Assembly (NCBI RefSeq): GCF_000934545.1
Contig: NZ_CP010554.1
Span: forward strand, 434,001-498,000
Direction: 5' to 3'
DNA length: 64,000 nt
DNA from: Rugosibacter aromaticivorans
GTDB lineage: Bacteria > Pseudomonadota > Gammaproteobacteria > Burkholderiales > Rhodocyclaceae
Numbering within the stretch: position 1 is the stretch's first letter; every line of letters begins with the position of its first letter. The notes below the pieces were generated by a model, which saw only the letters and a list, made by a program, of their open reading frames with translations, was not told where the DNA came from and made no database searches. Both the position numbers and the translations under genes were made by a program. Positions 10,889-21,024 of the stretch are shown piece after piece.

Positions 10889-12196
10889 TCATCTGACCAG
10901 CGGACCCCAGGCAGGTTCGCGTACATCGGCGGCCTGCACAGAGAGTTTTTGCTTGACGCGGCCGTCGCTGGATACTGCCGCTAATACACCCCGCCCGCCA
11001 ATTTCTGTCGCATACAGAATCATGCGGCCGTTGGGGGCGAAGCTGGGGGATTCATCTTTGGAGGAGTCAGTCAGAACTTGCGTTTGTTTGGTTGCCAGAT
11101 CCATCAGTGCCAGTTGAAAGCGGCCATTGTTGCGCGCAATGTAAGCAATGCTTTTGCCATCGGGTGAGGGACGGGGTGTAACGTTATAACTGCCATCAAA
11201 GGTGATGCGCTCGGCTATATTTCCCGCTGATCCGCCTGTGGCGGGGATACGGTAAATTTGCGGGCTGCCGCCGCGGTCAGAGGTGAAGTAGATGAACTGT
11301 CCATCGGGAGAAAAACGTGGCTCGGTATCGATACCGGGAGAGCTTGCCAGGCGTGTTACGCCGCTGCCATCGGCATTGACCAAGAAAAGCTGTGAGCCGC
11401 CCTCTTTGGTCAGCACGACGGCCAGACGTTTGCCATCGGGTGCCCAGGCAGGCGCCGAGTTTGAACCCTTGAAATTGGCCGCCACATGACGCTTGGCGGT
11501 GGCTAGATCGTGGACATATATCACTGGTTTTTTGGCTTCAAAAGAAACATAGGCCAGCTTGCTCCCATCGGGTGACCAAGCCGGTGAGATGATCGGCTCA
11601 CGCGAGGCCAGCGCAGGTTGTGCGTTGGCGCCATCAGCATCGGCAATTTGCAGTTCATAGCGCCCCGTACTTTTCACTACATAGGCAATGCGGGTGGAAA
11701 AAATACCCGGTTCGCCGGTGAGTTTTTCATAAATTGAATCGGCAATGCGATGCGCCGTGGCGCGTAACTGTGTACCTGTGTGCACATAGGCTTGCATATC
11801 CAGCGTGTTTTGTTTGACCACATCCGAGAGGCGCACGCGAGTTTCAAAGCGACCGCCGCTCAAAGCAGTGGTCGTGCCGCCCGCCACGACATCTGCGCCG
11901 CGTTGTTTGATATCTGCGAAGGGCGGATTGGTGTTGTCGCTGAGAGTTCCGGTGCCATCAATCAAACGAAACATGCCACTACGATCAAGGTCAGCGCGGA
12001 TCACAGAGGTCAGCGCCTGGGCGACAACCCGCTCGCCACTGAAGTCAGCGATAGCGATGGGCAGACGGTCGGCGCCAGCACCTGTAATCTCGACCCTGAG
12101 TTGTGCGTGAGCGCCCGCCATGGCAAGCCCAAGGCTGGTGACGCAGGCAAGAAGAAGCGGTTGAAGCAGCGGTTGAAGAAATGGCTGGATTTTCAT
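10889..12196 (-). CDS. tolB: TolB, periplasmic beta-propeller
   Basis: With the start at 12196 the product is 435 residues and begins with a signal peptide ending AMAGAHAQ. An N-terminal alpha/beta domain precedes six propeller repeats of the WSPDGSKLAYVS / WAPDGKRLAVV / FSPDGQFIYFTSDRGG type. TolB interacts with Pal and TolA during constriction. The upstream in-frame Met at 12220 would precede the signal peptide and is rejected. Confidence 0.96.
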   Translation of the reverse strand: MKIQPFLQPLLQPLLLACVTSLGLAMAGAHAQLRVEITGAGADRLPIAIADFSGERVVAQALTSVIRADLDRSGMFRLIDGTGTLSDNTNPPFADIKQRGADVVAGGTTTALSGGRFETRVRLSDVVKQNTLDMQAYVHTGTQLRATAHRIADSIYEKLTGEPGIFSTRIAYVVKSTGRYELQIADADGANAQPALASREPIISPAWSPDGSKLAYVSFEAKKPVIYVHDLATAKRHVAANFKGSNSAPAWAPDGKRLAVVLTKEGGSQLFLVNADGSGVTRLASSPGIDTEPRFSPDGQFIYFTSDRGGSPQIYRIPATGGSAGNIAERITFDGSYNVTPRPSPDGKSIAYIARNNGRFQLALMDLATKQTQVLTDSSKDESPSFAPNGRMILYATEIGGRGVLAAVSSDGRVKQKLSVQAADVREPAWGPLVR

Positions 12197-12220
12197 AAGG
12201 CAATTATACCGGCTGCACAT

Positions 12221-13000
12221 TTACTCTTCGAGCGGACGAAAGCTGAGTTCGAGGGTCCGTGAGAAAAGATCATTTTTTTCCGGTTTGGGTAATGGGTTGG
12301 ATTTAAGAATAGCACGTTCAATTGCCGCATCCAGCGCCGCATTGCCTGAGGAATGACGCAGCCGCGCCGTGACAATTTCGCCACTGGGCAACTGGGTAAC
12401 ATCGAACACGGCTTCGGGGTTGCCTTGGACTTCCGGGGGCAACACGATATTGCCCCTGATTTTGCCGCGAATGCGCGACAGATAATCCGCCATGGCCTTG
12501 TTACGTGAAGCGGTTTCGCTGGACGCTTTTTCTTTGGCTAAATCTTCGATGGCAGCATCGGTTTTTTTACGTTGCATCAGGTGCTCAGCTTCTTTTTTCA
12601 ATTGGTCGAGAAAAGAGGTTTTGCGCGGGGGGATATCCGGTTTGGGTTCTACGGCAGGCTGTGGTTCAGGTTTTGGTGCTTCTTTTACCTTGTCTCTAAT
12701 GGCGATATCGGGTTTTTTCGGTAAGGGCGCGGAGGGTAGTTCAGCCACCGGCTTGGGTGCTGGCTGTATTTTTGGCTCTGGCTGAAAAGCCGGCGCCCCA
12801 AGGGTGCTTCCTGCGGGGTGCGCTGGTGAGGCGGTGGCGCGAACCAGCTCAACCTCTACGACGTCAGCCATCTTCGTTTGCCAGTGTACGCCGTAGAATA
12901 AAATGATCGCCAGCAGGACATGCACCAACACGGCCAACACCACGGAAACGTATTTTCCTGTGCGATCATCGGGGTGCAGAAAAGGCGAATCGAATGTCAT
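12221..13000 (-). CDS. tolA: TolA, inner-membrane energy transducer
   Basis: This 259-residue protein has one N-terminal membrane helix (VSVVLAVLVHVLLAIILFYG), a Pro/Lys/Glu-rich middle region and a TonB-like C-terminal domain (GEIVTARLRHSSGNAALDAA). It connects the TolQR motor to TolB-Pal. It is short for a TolA: the usual long alpha-helical stretch is brief. Residues about 60-70 (HPAGSTLGAP) are encoded by a short repeat also found at 56501-56540. TolA overlaps tolR by four bases. Confidence 0.92.
   Translation of the reverse strand: MTFDSPFLHPDDRTGKYVSVVLAVLVHVLLAIILFYGVHWQTKMADVVEVELVRATASPAHPAGSTLGAPAFQPEPKIQPAPKPVAELPSAPLPKKPDIAIRDKVKEAPKPEPQPAVEPKPDIPPRKTSFLDQLKKEAEHLMQRKKTDAAIEDLAKEKASSETASRNKAMADYLSRIRGKIRGNIVLPPEVQGNPEAVFDVTQLPSGEIVTARLRHSSGNAALDAAIERAILKSNPLPKPEKNDLFSRTLELSFRPLEE
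12790..12821. repeat. CCCCAAGGGT-type short repeat inside tolA
   Basis: The sequence GGCGCCCCAAGGGTGCTTCC followed by TGCGGGGTGCG is imperfectly palindromic (CGCCCC ... GGGGTG) and closely resembles 56506-56540 (GGCACCCCAAGGGTACTTCC then CACGGAGCGCG). Here it codes in frame for HPAGSTLGAP of TolA. Confidence 0.55.
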
Positions 13001-13416
13001 TTGCCAGGTTGCACCAGCAGGCCAATTTTTTCCACCTGTTGGCGTTGCAGTTCGTCCATCACGCTGAGCACGGCTTCATATTTGACGTCTTTATCGCCCG
13101 CAATCAGCACAGGTTGCTGTGGGTTTTTTATTTGCAACTGCTTAATGTAGGCCGCAAGCTCGCTACGGGTCACGGTTTTTTCACTGCTGCCAGTGGCACT
13201 GTTGCCGGCACGATCGCGCAAAGCGAGCGAAGCATCCGCCTTGACAATGACTTCCAGCGGGGCAGCCGGCGGCTGGGCCGATTTGCCAACGCTGGGCAGG
13301 TTGACACTGCCGCTCTGAGTCATTGGCGCCGTGACCATAAAGATAACAAGCAATACCAGCATCACATCGATGTAGGGCACCACATTAATTTCATTCATGA
13401 GCCGACGTTGTTTCAT
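12997..13416 (-). CDS. tolR: TolR, proton-channel subunit
   Basis: The 139-residue ExbD/TolR family protein has an N-terminal membrane helix containing the proton-path Asp in NVVPYIDVMLVLLVIFMVTA (about residue 18). With TolQ it forms the motor that energises TolA. Its ATG overlaps the stop of the patatin gene (13413-13416), so despite the two inserted upstream genes it is still translated as part of one transcript. Confidence 0.95.
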   Translation of the reverse strand: MKQRRLMNEINVVPYIDVMLVLLVIFMVTAPMTQSGSVNLPSVGKSAQPPAAPLEVIVKADASLALRDRAGNSATGSSEKTVTRSELAAYIKQLQIKNPQQPVLIAGDKDVKYEAVLSVMDELQRQQVEKIGLLVQPGK

Positions 13417-14654
13417 GGCAGATTTGTACGGGTTTGAGTGGGGGTACGGCGATGCATATCGTGAGTCACAAAAGGTTTATCAGCCGGAGGCAGATCAAGC
13501 CATTCGCGATGGGTTAGTGTGTAGCGTATGTCATCCAGCCCGGTATGCCAATGGTTGTGCATGGCTAAGGGGCTGAACTGGTAATCCATGTAATGGGCGT
13601 GATGCTCCCCTTTGTCCTTGTAAATGAGATGGATCACGTTAAAGCGCCGGTCGCACGATGCCTTGGCTGCACGCAGATACCACGCATTATCCCGGCTTGA
13701 CTGCGGCACCAGGGCCATCAGTTCTTGCAATATGCGACGGTATTTTTGCGTGCTTTCCATGTACTCGGTGATCATCCGTGTGCGGCTTGAATACTGAATG
13801 TCTTTTTGCCGGATCGCCACCTCGAACAGGTCCGTTGGCGCTTCGCCTTGCGCACTCCATAAATCGACCTGGAAAATCAACGAGTCCTTGTGCGCTTCGT
13901 TGGTGAGCACATGATACAGCGGTGTATTTGATACCAACCCGCCATCCCAGTAGTATTCACCATCAATTTCCACAGCGGCAAAGCCTGGCGGCAATGCGCC
14001 TGAAGCGATGAAATGCTCTGGCCGCAACGTGGTCTTGGTATTGTCGAAATAGGCAAAATTGCCGTTGCGCACATTCACAGCGCCGACTGAAACACGCATC
14101 TGGCGCACATCGTTGATGCGCTCAAAATCGGCAAACTTTTCCAGTGTGGCACGCATGGGTTTGGTGTCGTAAAAACTCGCGGTATCTGGTTTGCCGTGAA
14201 AAGGCGGCAACCAGGAAAACAGCCGGGGCGCGAAGAATCCATTTTGACCTTCCATCAAGGTACGTGAGGCCTCCCAGACGTCAAGTGCTTCTCGCATGGC
14301 AGGCGGCCAGATTTCGGCAAGCGATGAATCAACAGGCGTGGGCGGGAAAGCAGGGTGCTGACAAATTGCCTCCCAAAACCCGCGTAATTGTTCGACGCGT
14401 TTTTCTGGCGGGTTGCCTGCAATGATGGCGGCATTCAGTGCGCCAATCGAGATACCGGCAACCCAATTGGGTTGAATGTTGGCTTCGGCCAAACCCTCGT
14501 AAATGCCGGCCTGATAAGAACCAAGCGCACCGCCGCCCTGCAAGACCAGCGCGACAACTTCATACTCGGCAAGACGGGTATTTTTGCCATTGCCGCTACT
14601 TTTTTCATTACCATTGCGCGGCTTTGCTGCGGTACCGTTTCCTTCGGTGGACAT
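13413..14654 (-). CDS. Patatin-like phospholipase (DUF3734 type)
   Basis: This 413-residue protein has the patatin oxyanion motif VLQGGGALGSYQAG, the nucleophile elbow GISIGALNA (Ser near residue 68) and the Asp of the dyad in YYWDGGLVSNTP. Its C-terminal third resembles the DUF3734 extension. Such proteins often neighbour 3-hydroxybutyrate dehydrogenase genes in betaproteobacteria, which suggests a role in storage-polymer or lipid turnover. It lies between tolQ and tolR, an unusual place, with bdhA ten bases upstream. No signal peptide is seen. Confidence 0.9.
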   Translation of the reverse strand: MSTEGNGTAAKPRNGNEKSSGNGKNTRLAEYEVVALVLQGGGALGSYQAGIYEGLAEANIQPNWVAGISIGALNAAIIAGNPPEKRVEQLRGFWEAICQHPAFPPTPVDSSLAEIWPPAMREALDVWEASRTLMEGQNGFFAPRLFSWLPPFHGKPDTASFYDTKPMRATLEKFADFERINDVRQMRVSVGAVNVRNGNFAYFDNTKTTLRPEHFIASGALPPGFAAVEIDGEYYWDGGLVSNTPLYHVLTNEAHKDSLIFQVDLWSAQGEAPTDLFEVAIRQKDIQYSSRTRMITEYMESTQKYRRILQELMALVPQSSRDNAWYLRAAKASCDRRFNVIHLIYKDKGEHHAHYMDYQFSPLAMHNHWHTGLDDIRYTLTHREWLDLPPADKPFVTHDMHRRTPTQTRTNLP

Positions 14655-14664
14655 GGTGCTTTAC

Positions 14665-15447
14665 CTACTGCATGACCCAGCCGTGGCTGACGATGAAGGA
14701 CTGCCCGGTCAGTGCGGCGCTGGGAAAAGTAGCGAGAAACAGCGCGGTTTGCGCGACATCTTCGACGGTTGTAAAAACGCCATCAACGGTGCCGCCGAGC
14801 ATGACGCGTTTAATGACTTCTTCTTCGCTGATGCCGAGCTCCTTGGCTTGTTCCGGAATCTGCTTGTCCACCAGCGGCGTGCGCACGAAGCCAGGGCAAA
14901 TCACATGCGAGCGCACATTGTGCGCTGCGCCTTCCTTGGCCAGCACGCGCGCCAGGCCGAGCAGGCCGTGCTTGGCGCTGACATAGGCTGATTTCAGCGG
15001 CGACGCCTCGTGCGAATGCACCGAGCCCATGTAAATCACCGTGCCGCCACGGTTGTCTTTATACATATATTTCAGTGCTGCCTTGGTGGTCAAAAAAGCG
15101 CCGTCAAGATGAATCGCCAGCATTTTTTTCCAGTCGGCATAACTGAAGCTCTCGATCGGATTGACGATTTGAATGCCCGCATTCGAGATCAAAATATCGA
15201 CTCCGCCAAAGACCGCAGCGACTTGATCGATACCCGCATTAACAGCCGCTTCATCAGTCACATCCATTGCCACGCCGAGCGCTTTACCGCCAGCCGCAAT
15301 GATTTCATCCGCTGTTTTTTGCGCAGCAGCCAGATTGATGTCGGCGATGGCGACGGTTGCGCCTTCTCGTGCATAAGTCAATGCGATTTCACGGCCGATG
15401 CCGCTGGCAGCACCCGTGATGATGGCCACTTTTCCCTTCAGTTGCAT
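14665..15447 (-). CDS. bdhA: 3-hydroxybutyrate dehydrogenase
   Basis: The 260-residue short-chain dehydrogenase begins [20 protein letters not shown] (NAD-binding TGxxxGIG), has SNAG at about residue 90, catalytic Ser in YMGSVHS and YVSAK (Tyr/Lys), and ends SHGWVMQ, the tail typical of D-3-hydroxybutyrate dehydrogenase. It interconverts 3-hydroxybutyrate and acetoacetate in polyhydroxybutyrate metabolism. It separates tolQ from the patatin gene and tolR. Confidence 0.9.
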   Translation of the reverse strand: MQLKGKVAIITGAASGIGREIALTYAREGATVAIADINLAAAQKTADEIIAAGGKALGVAMDVTDEAAVNAGIDQVAAVFGGVDILISNAGIQIVNPIESFSYADWKKMLAIHLDGAFLTTKAALKYMYKDNRGGTVIYMGSVHSHEASPLKSAYVSAKHGLLGLARVLAKEGAAHNVRSHVICPGFVRTPLVDKQIPEQAKELGISEEEVIKRVMLGGTVDGVFTTVEDVAQTALFLATFPSAALTGQSFIVSHGWVMQ

Positions 15448-15501
15448 GATGGTCTCCTTGATAAAGTCAATTTAATGCAGGCAAACCCGGATGACATTTA
15501 C

Positions 15502-16179
15502 TCACCGGGTTTGCCGTTGCAGAATGTTGGAGAACTCTTCCATGAAGCTCTCGAAACGAACCGCGACGCGATCGACGCGATGGGCGAAGCGGTTGTAAGC
15601 CACCACGGCGGGAATCGCCGCGAAGAGGCCGATGGCTGTGGCCACCAGCGCTTCGGCAATGCCCGGGGCGACAACAGAAAGGGTTGCGGTGCTCATGTTG
15701 GCCAGCCCGCGAAAGGCGTGCATGATGCCCCACACCGTGCCGAACAGGCCGACATAGGGTGAGACTGATCCGACCGAAGCGAGAAACGCCAGATGCGCTT
15801 CCAGATCGTCAATCTCGCGCTGATAAGTGGCACGCATGGCGCGGCGTGCGCCGTCGACCACGGTGGCGGGGTCCAGGGTTTTTTGGCCGCGCAGTTTGGT
15901 GAATTCCCGATAGCCCGCTTCAAAAATGCGTTCCAGTGCGCCCGTTTCGTGGCGGTTGTTGATCGCGCTCTGGTACAGCGCGTTGAGATCGCCCCCGCTC
16001 CAGAAGTCGCGCTCGAATTTGTCCGTCCTGGCTTTCGCATCGCGAATGGCAAAGGCCTTGCGGAAGATGTAATACCAGGACATGAAAGACACCCCCAGCA
16101 ACAGGAGCATGACCAGCTTGACCACCAGGCTGGCGTGGAGCATGAGTTCGATGATGGAAAGGTCTTGAGTAATATTCAT
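15502..16179 (-). CDS. tolQ: TolQ, proton-channel subunit
   Basis: The 225-residue MotA/TolQ/ExbB protein shows three membrane helices: near 15-35, and the pair LASVGSVSPYVGLFGTVWGIMHAF / IAEALVATAIGLFAAIPAVVAYNRF, which are the signature helices of the family. It overlaps ybgC by four bases. Downstream, instead of tolR, come bdhA and a patatin gene. The 54-base gap before bdhA shows no clear terminator. Confidence 0.95.
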   Translation of the reverse strand: MNITQDLSIIELMLHASLVVKLVMLLLLGVSFMSWYYIFRKAFAIRDAKARTDKFERDFWSGGDLNALYQSAINNRHETGALERIFEAGYREFTKLRGQKTLDPATVVDGARRAMRATYQREIDDLEAHLAFLASVGSVSPYVGLFGTVWGIMHAFRGLANMSTATLSVVAPGIAEALVATAIGLFAAIPAVVAYNRFAHRVDRVAVRFESFMEEFSNILQRQTR

Positions 16180-16628
16180 TCTGATCGTTCCGCTGCGGTC
16201 TGAACGGTTTGCACGCTCAGCGCCTTGAGTTGTTGATAAATGTCACGTGGCATGGGCACCGGCTTGCCGCGCAAAGGGTCTATACAGGCTACACGTATTC
16301 TGGCGTCCAGCAGTTGTTCTCCGTCGCGCGTGACCTGCTGGGCGAACATCACTTGCGCCCGTCCGACGGACTCGACGACGGTTTCGACCACGATCAGGTC
16401 ATCAAGTTTCGCTGGCCTGAGATATTCTGCACTGACCGAGCGCACCGCGAAAGCAATCCGCCCAGGAGGGCTTGCTTCGCGGCGTGTCGCCAGCGCCGAC
16501 TGTTCATGCCCGAGGCAGCGCAGTAACTCGGTGCGCCCGCGTTCGAGAAAGCGCAGGTAATTCGCGTAATAGACAATGCCGGCGGCATCGGTGTCTTCAT
16601 AGTAGACGCGAAGTGACAAAGAGGCCAT
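16176..16628 (-). CDS. ybgC: YbgC, acyl-CoA thioesterase
   Basis: A 150-residue hotdog-fold thioesterase with the 4-hydroxybenzoyl-CoA thioesterase signature VYYEDTDAAGIVYYANYLRFLERGR, containing the catalytic Asp near residue 15. YbgC is the usual first gene of tol-pal operons and acts on short-chain acyl-CoA or acyl-ACP. Its stop overlaps the tolQ start. Confidence 0.94.
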   Translation of the reverse strand: MASLSLRVYYEDTDAAGIVYYANYLRFLERGRTELLRCLGHEQSALATRREASPPGRIAFAVRSVSAEYLRPAKLDDLIVVETVVESVGRAQVMFAQQVTRDGEQLLDARIRVACIDPLRGKPVPMPRDIYQQLKALSVQTVQTAAERSE

Positions 16629-16647
16629 AGGGGATGTTCAGGGATGT

Positions 16648-17703
<1,056 letters not shown>

Positions 17704-17742
17704 GGCGTGAGTTTAATCGAGGTTTGGTCGAGGTTTATCGCC

Positions 17743-18339
17743 TCAGCCAGATTTTGAAAGCAGCTTCAATGCCTGGCGAATACCATCGGAAACCGAGCAG
17801 TCCGGCACCAGATTTTTCATCGCGGCAACGGCTTCGCGATCGTTATAGCCCAATGCGAGCAGGGCATTAAGAATGTCCGATGAAGCATTTGTCGCCGTAT
17901 CACCAGCGCCGACTTTTACGCTGCCCGTGACCGGCGTTTGGGGTAATTTGTCGCGTAGCTCCAGCAGCAGGCGCTCAGCCGTTTTCTTGCCGATGCCCGG
18001 TACCTTGGTCAATCGCCCCGCCTCTTGCAACGTGATGGCCCGGGCCAGTTCATTCACCGACATGCCGGACAGCACCGACAGCGCGGTGCGTGCGCCGATC
18101 CCGGACACCTTGAGCAACTGGCGAAAGGCCATACGCTCGTCCTGGCTGCCGAATCCATACAGAAAATGACCGTCTTCGCGGATGGCGAGATGGGTGAACA
18201 ACGACACCTTTTCGCCTGTCGCCGGCAGGTTGTAAAAAGTGCTCATCGGTACATCGATTTCATAGCCGAGGCCATGCACGTCGACGGTCACCGAGGGCGG
18301 ATTTTTTTCCAGCAGAACTCCGGTAATACGGCCGATCAT
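17743..18339 (-). CDS. ruvA: RuvA, Holliday junction binding protein
   Basis: The 198-residue protein starts [20 protein letters not shown] and shows the OB-fold domain I, helix-hairpin-helix domain II ([20 protein letters not shown]) and RuvB-binding domain III ([20 protein letters not shown]). The flexible linker between domains II and III carries KVGAGDTAT (about residues 141-149), encoded by the dispersed repeat at 17893-17917. The linker tolerates variation, so function is probably intact. Confidence 0.96.
   Translation of the reverse strand: MIGRITGVLLEKNPPSVTVDVHGLGYEIDVPMSTFYNLPATGEKVSLFTHLAIREDGHFLYGFGSQDERMAFRQLLKVSGIGARTALSVLSGMSVNELARAITLQEAGRLTKVPGIGKKTAERLLLELRDKLPQTPVTGSVKVGAGDTATNASSDILNALLALGYNDREAVAAMKNLVPDCSVSDGIRQALKLLSKSG
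17893..17917. repeat. Dispersed repeat copy inside ruvA
   Basis: The core GCCGTATCACCAGCGCCGAC followed by TTTT is shared with 39958-39982 and, with one or two changes, with 29041-29067, 46847-46870 and 59081-59103. Read on the minus strand it encodes KVGAGDTA in the RuvA linker. Confidence 0.75.
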
Positions 18340-18396
18340 AGGTGTCCTTAGATTTTCTGTGGAGGGTGGATGCCGACTGGCATGGTGTGAGCTGCA

Positions 18397-18939
18397 TTAA
18401 AGCATTCTGCCACCGCGCACGCGCCGCCCGGCAGTGGCCAGTGCGCCCATGCCCTGCCCGCCGTGGGCGTGGGCGATAGCGCAGGCGAGTGCATCCGCCG
18501 CATCGGCAGAGGGCACGCCAGAAAGATTGAGCAGGCGCATGACCATCTGTTGCACCTGTTCTTTTGCCGCCTTGCCGTGACCGACCACCGCTTGCTTGAC
18601 TTGCAGCGCGGTGTATTCCGCCACGGATAAATTGGCCAGCACCAGCGCCGAAATAGCCGCGCCGCGCGCCTGGCCGAGCAGTAGCGTGGATTGCGGATTG
18701 ACATTGACGAAGATGATTTCAACCGCCGCCTGTTGCGGCTGATAAGTGGCCACGACTTCGCCAATCCCGTCGAGCAGCGTTTTGATCCGTTGCGGCAAGC
18801 TCAGTGCCGCATCTGTTTTAACGCAACCGCTAGCGATGTAGGTCAGCGCGTTCGCTTTTTTCTCAATGATGCCAAACCCCGTCGAACGCAAGCCGGGATC
18901 GATGCCGAGGATGCGCAGTACGGGGCTGACTTTTTGCAT
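18397..18939 (-). CDS. ruvC: RuvC, Holliday junction resolvase
   Basis: A 180-residue endonuclease with the RNase H-like start [16 protein letters not shown] (first catalytic Asp), acidic residues in [21 protein letters not shown], and the C-terminal [14 protein letters not shown] motif supplying the last catalytic Asp residues. It cuts the junctions that RuvAB migrates. It lies between yebC and ruvA, as is common. Confidence 0.96.
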   Translation of the reverse strand: MQKVSPVLRILGIDPGLRSTGFGIIEKKANALTYIASGCVKTDAALSLPQRIKTLLDGIGEVVATYQPQQAAVEIIFVNVNPQSTLLLGQARGAAISALVLANLSVAEYTALQVKQAVVGHGKAAKEQVQQMVMRLLNLSGVPSADAADALACAIAHAHGGQGMGALATAGRRVRGGRML

Positions 18940-18961
18940 TACACGGTGCGTTCGGCGCGGT

Positions 18962-19687
18962 TCATTCGTCGATCACCGCCGTCGTGTAAACCTCCTGCAC
19001 GTCGTCAAGCGATTCGATCGCATCGAGTAGCTTTTGCATCTTGGCGGCATCGTCGCCGGTAAAGACGACTTCGTTTTCCGGCTTCATGGTCACGTCACCG
19101 AATTCCGGTTTGAAACCGGCTTTCTCCAGCGTCTCCTTGACCTGGGCAAGCTCGCCGGGTAGGGTGATCACCTCGATTGATCCGTCATCATTGGTCACGA
19201 CATCCTCAGCACCCGCTTCGATGGCCGCATCCATCAGCCGGGCTTCATCCGTGCCGGGAGCGAACAACATTTGCCCGCAATGCGTGAAGAGAAAAGCCAC
19301 ACTGCCATCGGTGCCCATGTTGCCGCCGTGCTTGGCAAAGGCGTGGCGCACCTCGGCCACGGTCCGCACCTTGTTGTCGGTCAGACAATCTACCATCACT
19401 GCGGCGCCGTTGATGCCGTAGCCTTCATAGCGAATTTCTTCGTAATTTACGCCGTCGAGCTGGCCAGTGCCACGCTTGATGGCGTTGTCGATGTTGTCCT
19501 TGGGCAGGCTTTGCCCTTTGGCTTTTTCAATCGCCAGCCGCAACCGTGGATTAGCCGTAACATCGCCACCGCCCATCTTGGCAGCGACGGTGATTTCCTT
19601 GATCAGTTTGGTGAAGACCTTGCCCCGCTTGGCGTCTTGGCGCCCTTTGCGGTGCTGGATATTAGCCCATTTGGAATGTCCGGCCAT
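18962..19687 (-). CDS. yebC: YebC/PmpR family regulator
   Basis: From the start at 19687 ([20 protein letters not shown]) the protein has 241 residues and the full TACO1/YebC fold ([40 protein letters not shown]). Members act as DNA-binding regulators or in translation of proline-rich stretches. The frame extends 26 codons upstream, but that extension is not conserved-looking and is rejected. It is the first gene of the ruv-tol block. Confidence 0.94.
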   Translation of the reverse strand: MAGHSKWANIQHRKGRQDAKRGKVFTKLIKEITVAAKMGGGDVTANPRLRLAIEKAKGQSLPKDNIDNAIKRGTGQLDGVNYEEIRYEGYGINGAAVMVDCLTDNKVRTVAEVRHAFAKHGGNMGTDGSVAFLFTHCGQMLFAPGTDEARLMDAAIEAGAEDVVTNDDGSIEVITLPGELAQVKETLEKAGFKPEFGDVTMKPENEVVFTGDDAAKMQKLLDAIESLDDVQEVYTTAVIDE

Positions 19688-19780
19688 ACGTTTGTCCCTG
19701 TGTTTGTCCTTGCATTTGCCGCGAGTTTGTCGCGGATTTGCGTCTAAGATGGCAAATTTTAACACCTTGGAATTTCGACC

Positions 19781-20282
19781 ATGAGCTAAACGTTACCGAT
19801 TGCCCGAAGCGGTGCCATCGAGCTGGCGCTGCTGTCCCGCATGGCGAATCGCCACGGCCTGATTACCGGCGCTACCGGCATGGGTAAAACGGTGACTTTG
19901 CAGCGGATGGCTGAGCAGCTTTCAATGGCCGGTGGCCAGTGCTGGACATTGGAGACTTGATGCAGACCCAGGGAAGTCGCGGTGTGATCAATGTTTTTGC
20001 CGCTGAAAGCTGATCAACTCGCCGCGCCTTTAGTTCGGCCAACTGGGCAACCGCGTGCAACACACCCTGCGTGCCTTCACCCCGCGCGACCAGAAAGCCG
20101 TGAAGCAGATACGCTGCGTGCTAATCCGGCCTTTGACGCCGCGACGGTGAACCGAGCTGGGTGTGGGTGAAGCGCTGGTCTCGTTTTTGGATGAGCAGGG
20201 TCGGCCGACCATGGTGGAGCGCGCCTTTGTGCTGCCGCCTGCCTCACGCATCGGGCCGCTGACAGCGGACGAGCGCAAGGTC
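19781..20282 (+). pseudogene. HerA-like (DUF853) helicase remnant
   Basis: ATG AGC is followed by a stop (TAA), then [20 protein letters not shown] and [20 protein letters not shown] continue in frame. This is the N-terminus of the HerA-like DUF853 ATPase, with a Walker A GATGMGKT. Later parts appear as scattered pieces: RGVINVFAAE followed in a shifted frame by KLINSPR, then [19 protein letters not shown], then [20 protein letters not shown] and [14 protein letters not shown]. The Walker B region and most of the middle are deleted. At least one nonsense mutation, frameshifts and a large deletion make it non-functional. Confidence 0.8.
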
Positions 20283-20290
20283 GCGCCGTT

Positions 20291-21018
20291 TGTCCTACAT
20301 GCGGCCATATTCCGCCGCAGCCGCTGGGCGCAACGGATGCTTGCCCGACCTGCGGCGTGTATAGGCATAAATGGCCGCTGCAGCACATCACGAAGAGGAC
20401 TGCTGTAGTCGAAGAATTTGACGAAAATGACAGTCTTCGCGAGCGCTGGCTGACCTTGCCTGGCAAAGATGCAGGCGATCCCGCGTTGTTGGCTGTACGC
20501 GCTGCGGTGCTTCTCGTGCTGCTGGTTTGGGGTGCGTGTTTGATGATGCGCGATGTGACCAATGGCGAAGTGTTTCAGAGCTGCATGCACAACATCCTGC
20601 TGGTGATTCATGAGGCCGGGCATGTGATCTTCATGCCCTTTGGCGAGTTCATGACGATCGCTGGCGGAAGCCTGTTTCAGGTGTTGCTGCCACTGGGCAT
20701 CGGCGTGGCCTTCCTGATAAAAAACCGTGATCCGTTTGGCGCAGCGGTTTGTTTATGGTAGGCGGGAATCCACTTTGTCGATCTGGCGCCGTATATCTAC
20801 GATGCGCTTGAACCGCAACTCATGCTGCTCGGCGGACACACCGGCGAGGATGGCCCGCATGACTGGATTTATCTGTTCGAGCAGATGGGTGGTTTGCAAC
20901 ACGCGCAGGCTTGGGGGCGCTTCGTGCGCATGGCCGGCGGCTGCTGGCGCTGTGCGCGTTAGGCTGGGCGGTGTGGGTGCTGGGCGGGCTTATCAAAGCC
21001 GACGCGACGAGATTGCGT
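20291..21018 (+). pseudogene. Broken zinc-ribbon / HEAGH membrane protein
   Basis: The frame contains two CxxC pairs ([10 protein letters not shown] ... [11 protein letters not shown]), then membrane helices and LLVIHEAGHVIFMPFGEFMT, an HExxH zinc-metalloprotease-like motif. After VAFLIKNRDPFGAAVCLW a TAG at 20759-20761 interrupts; the same frame then continues AGIHFVDLAPYIYDALEPQL and LLGGHTGEDGPHDWIYLFEQ. Near 20905-20915 the reading moves to another frame (RRLLALCALGWAVWVLGGL). One nonsense codon plus one frameshift in otherwise well-kept sequence point to recent loss. I do not know a named family for certain. Confidence 0.7.
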
Positions 21019-21024
21019 AAGGAG

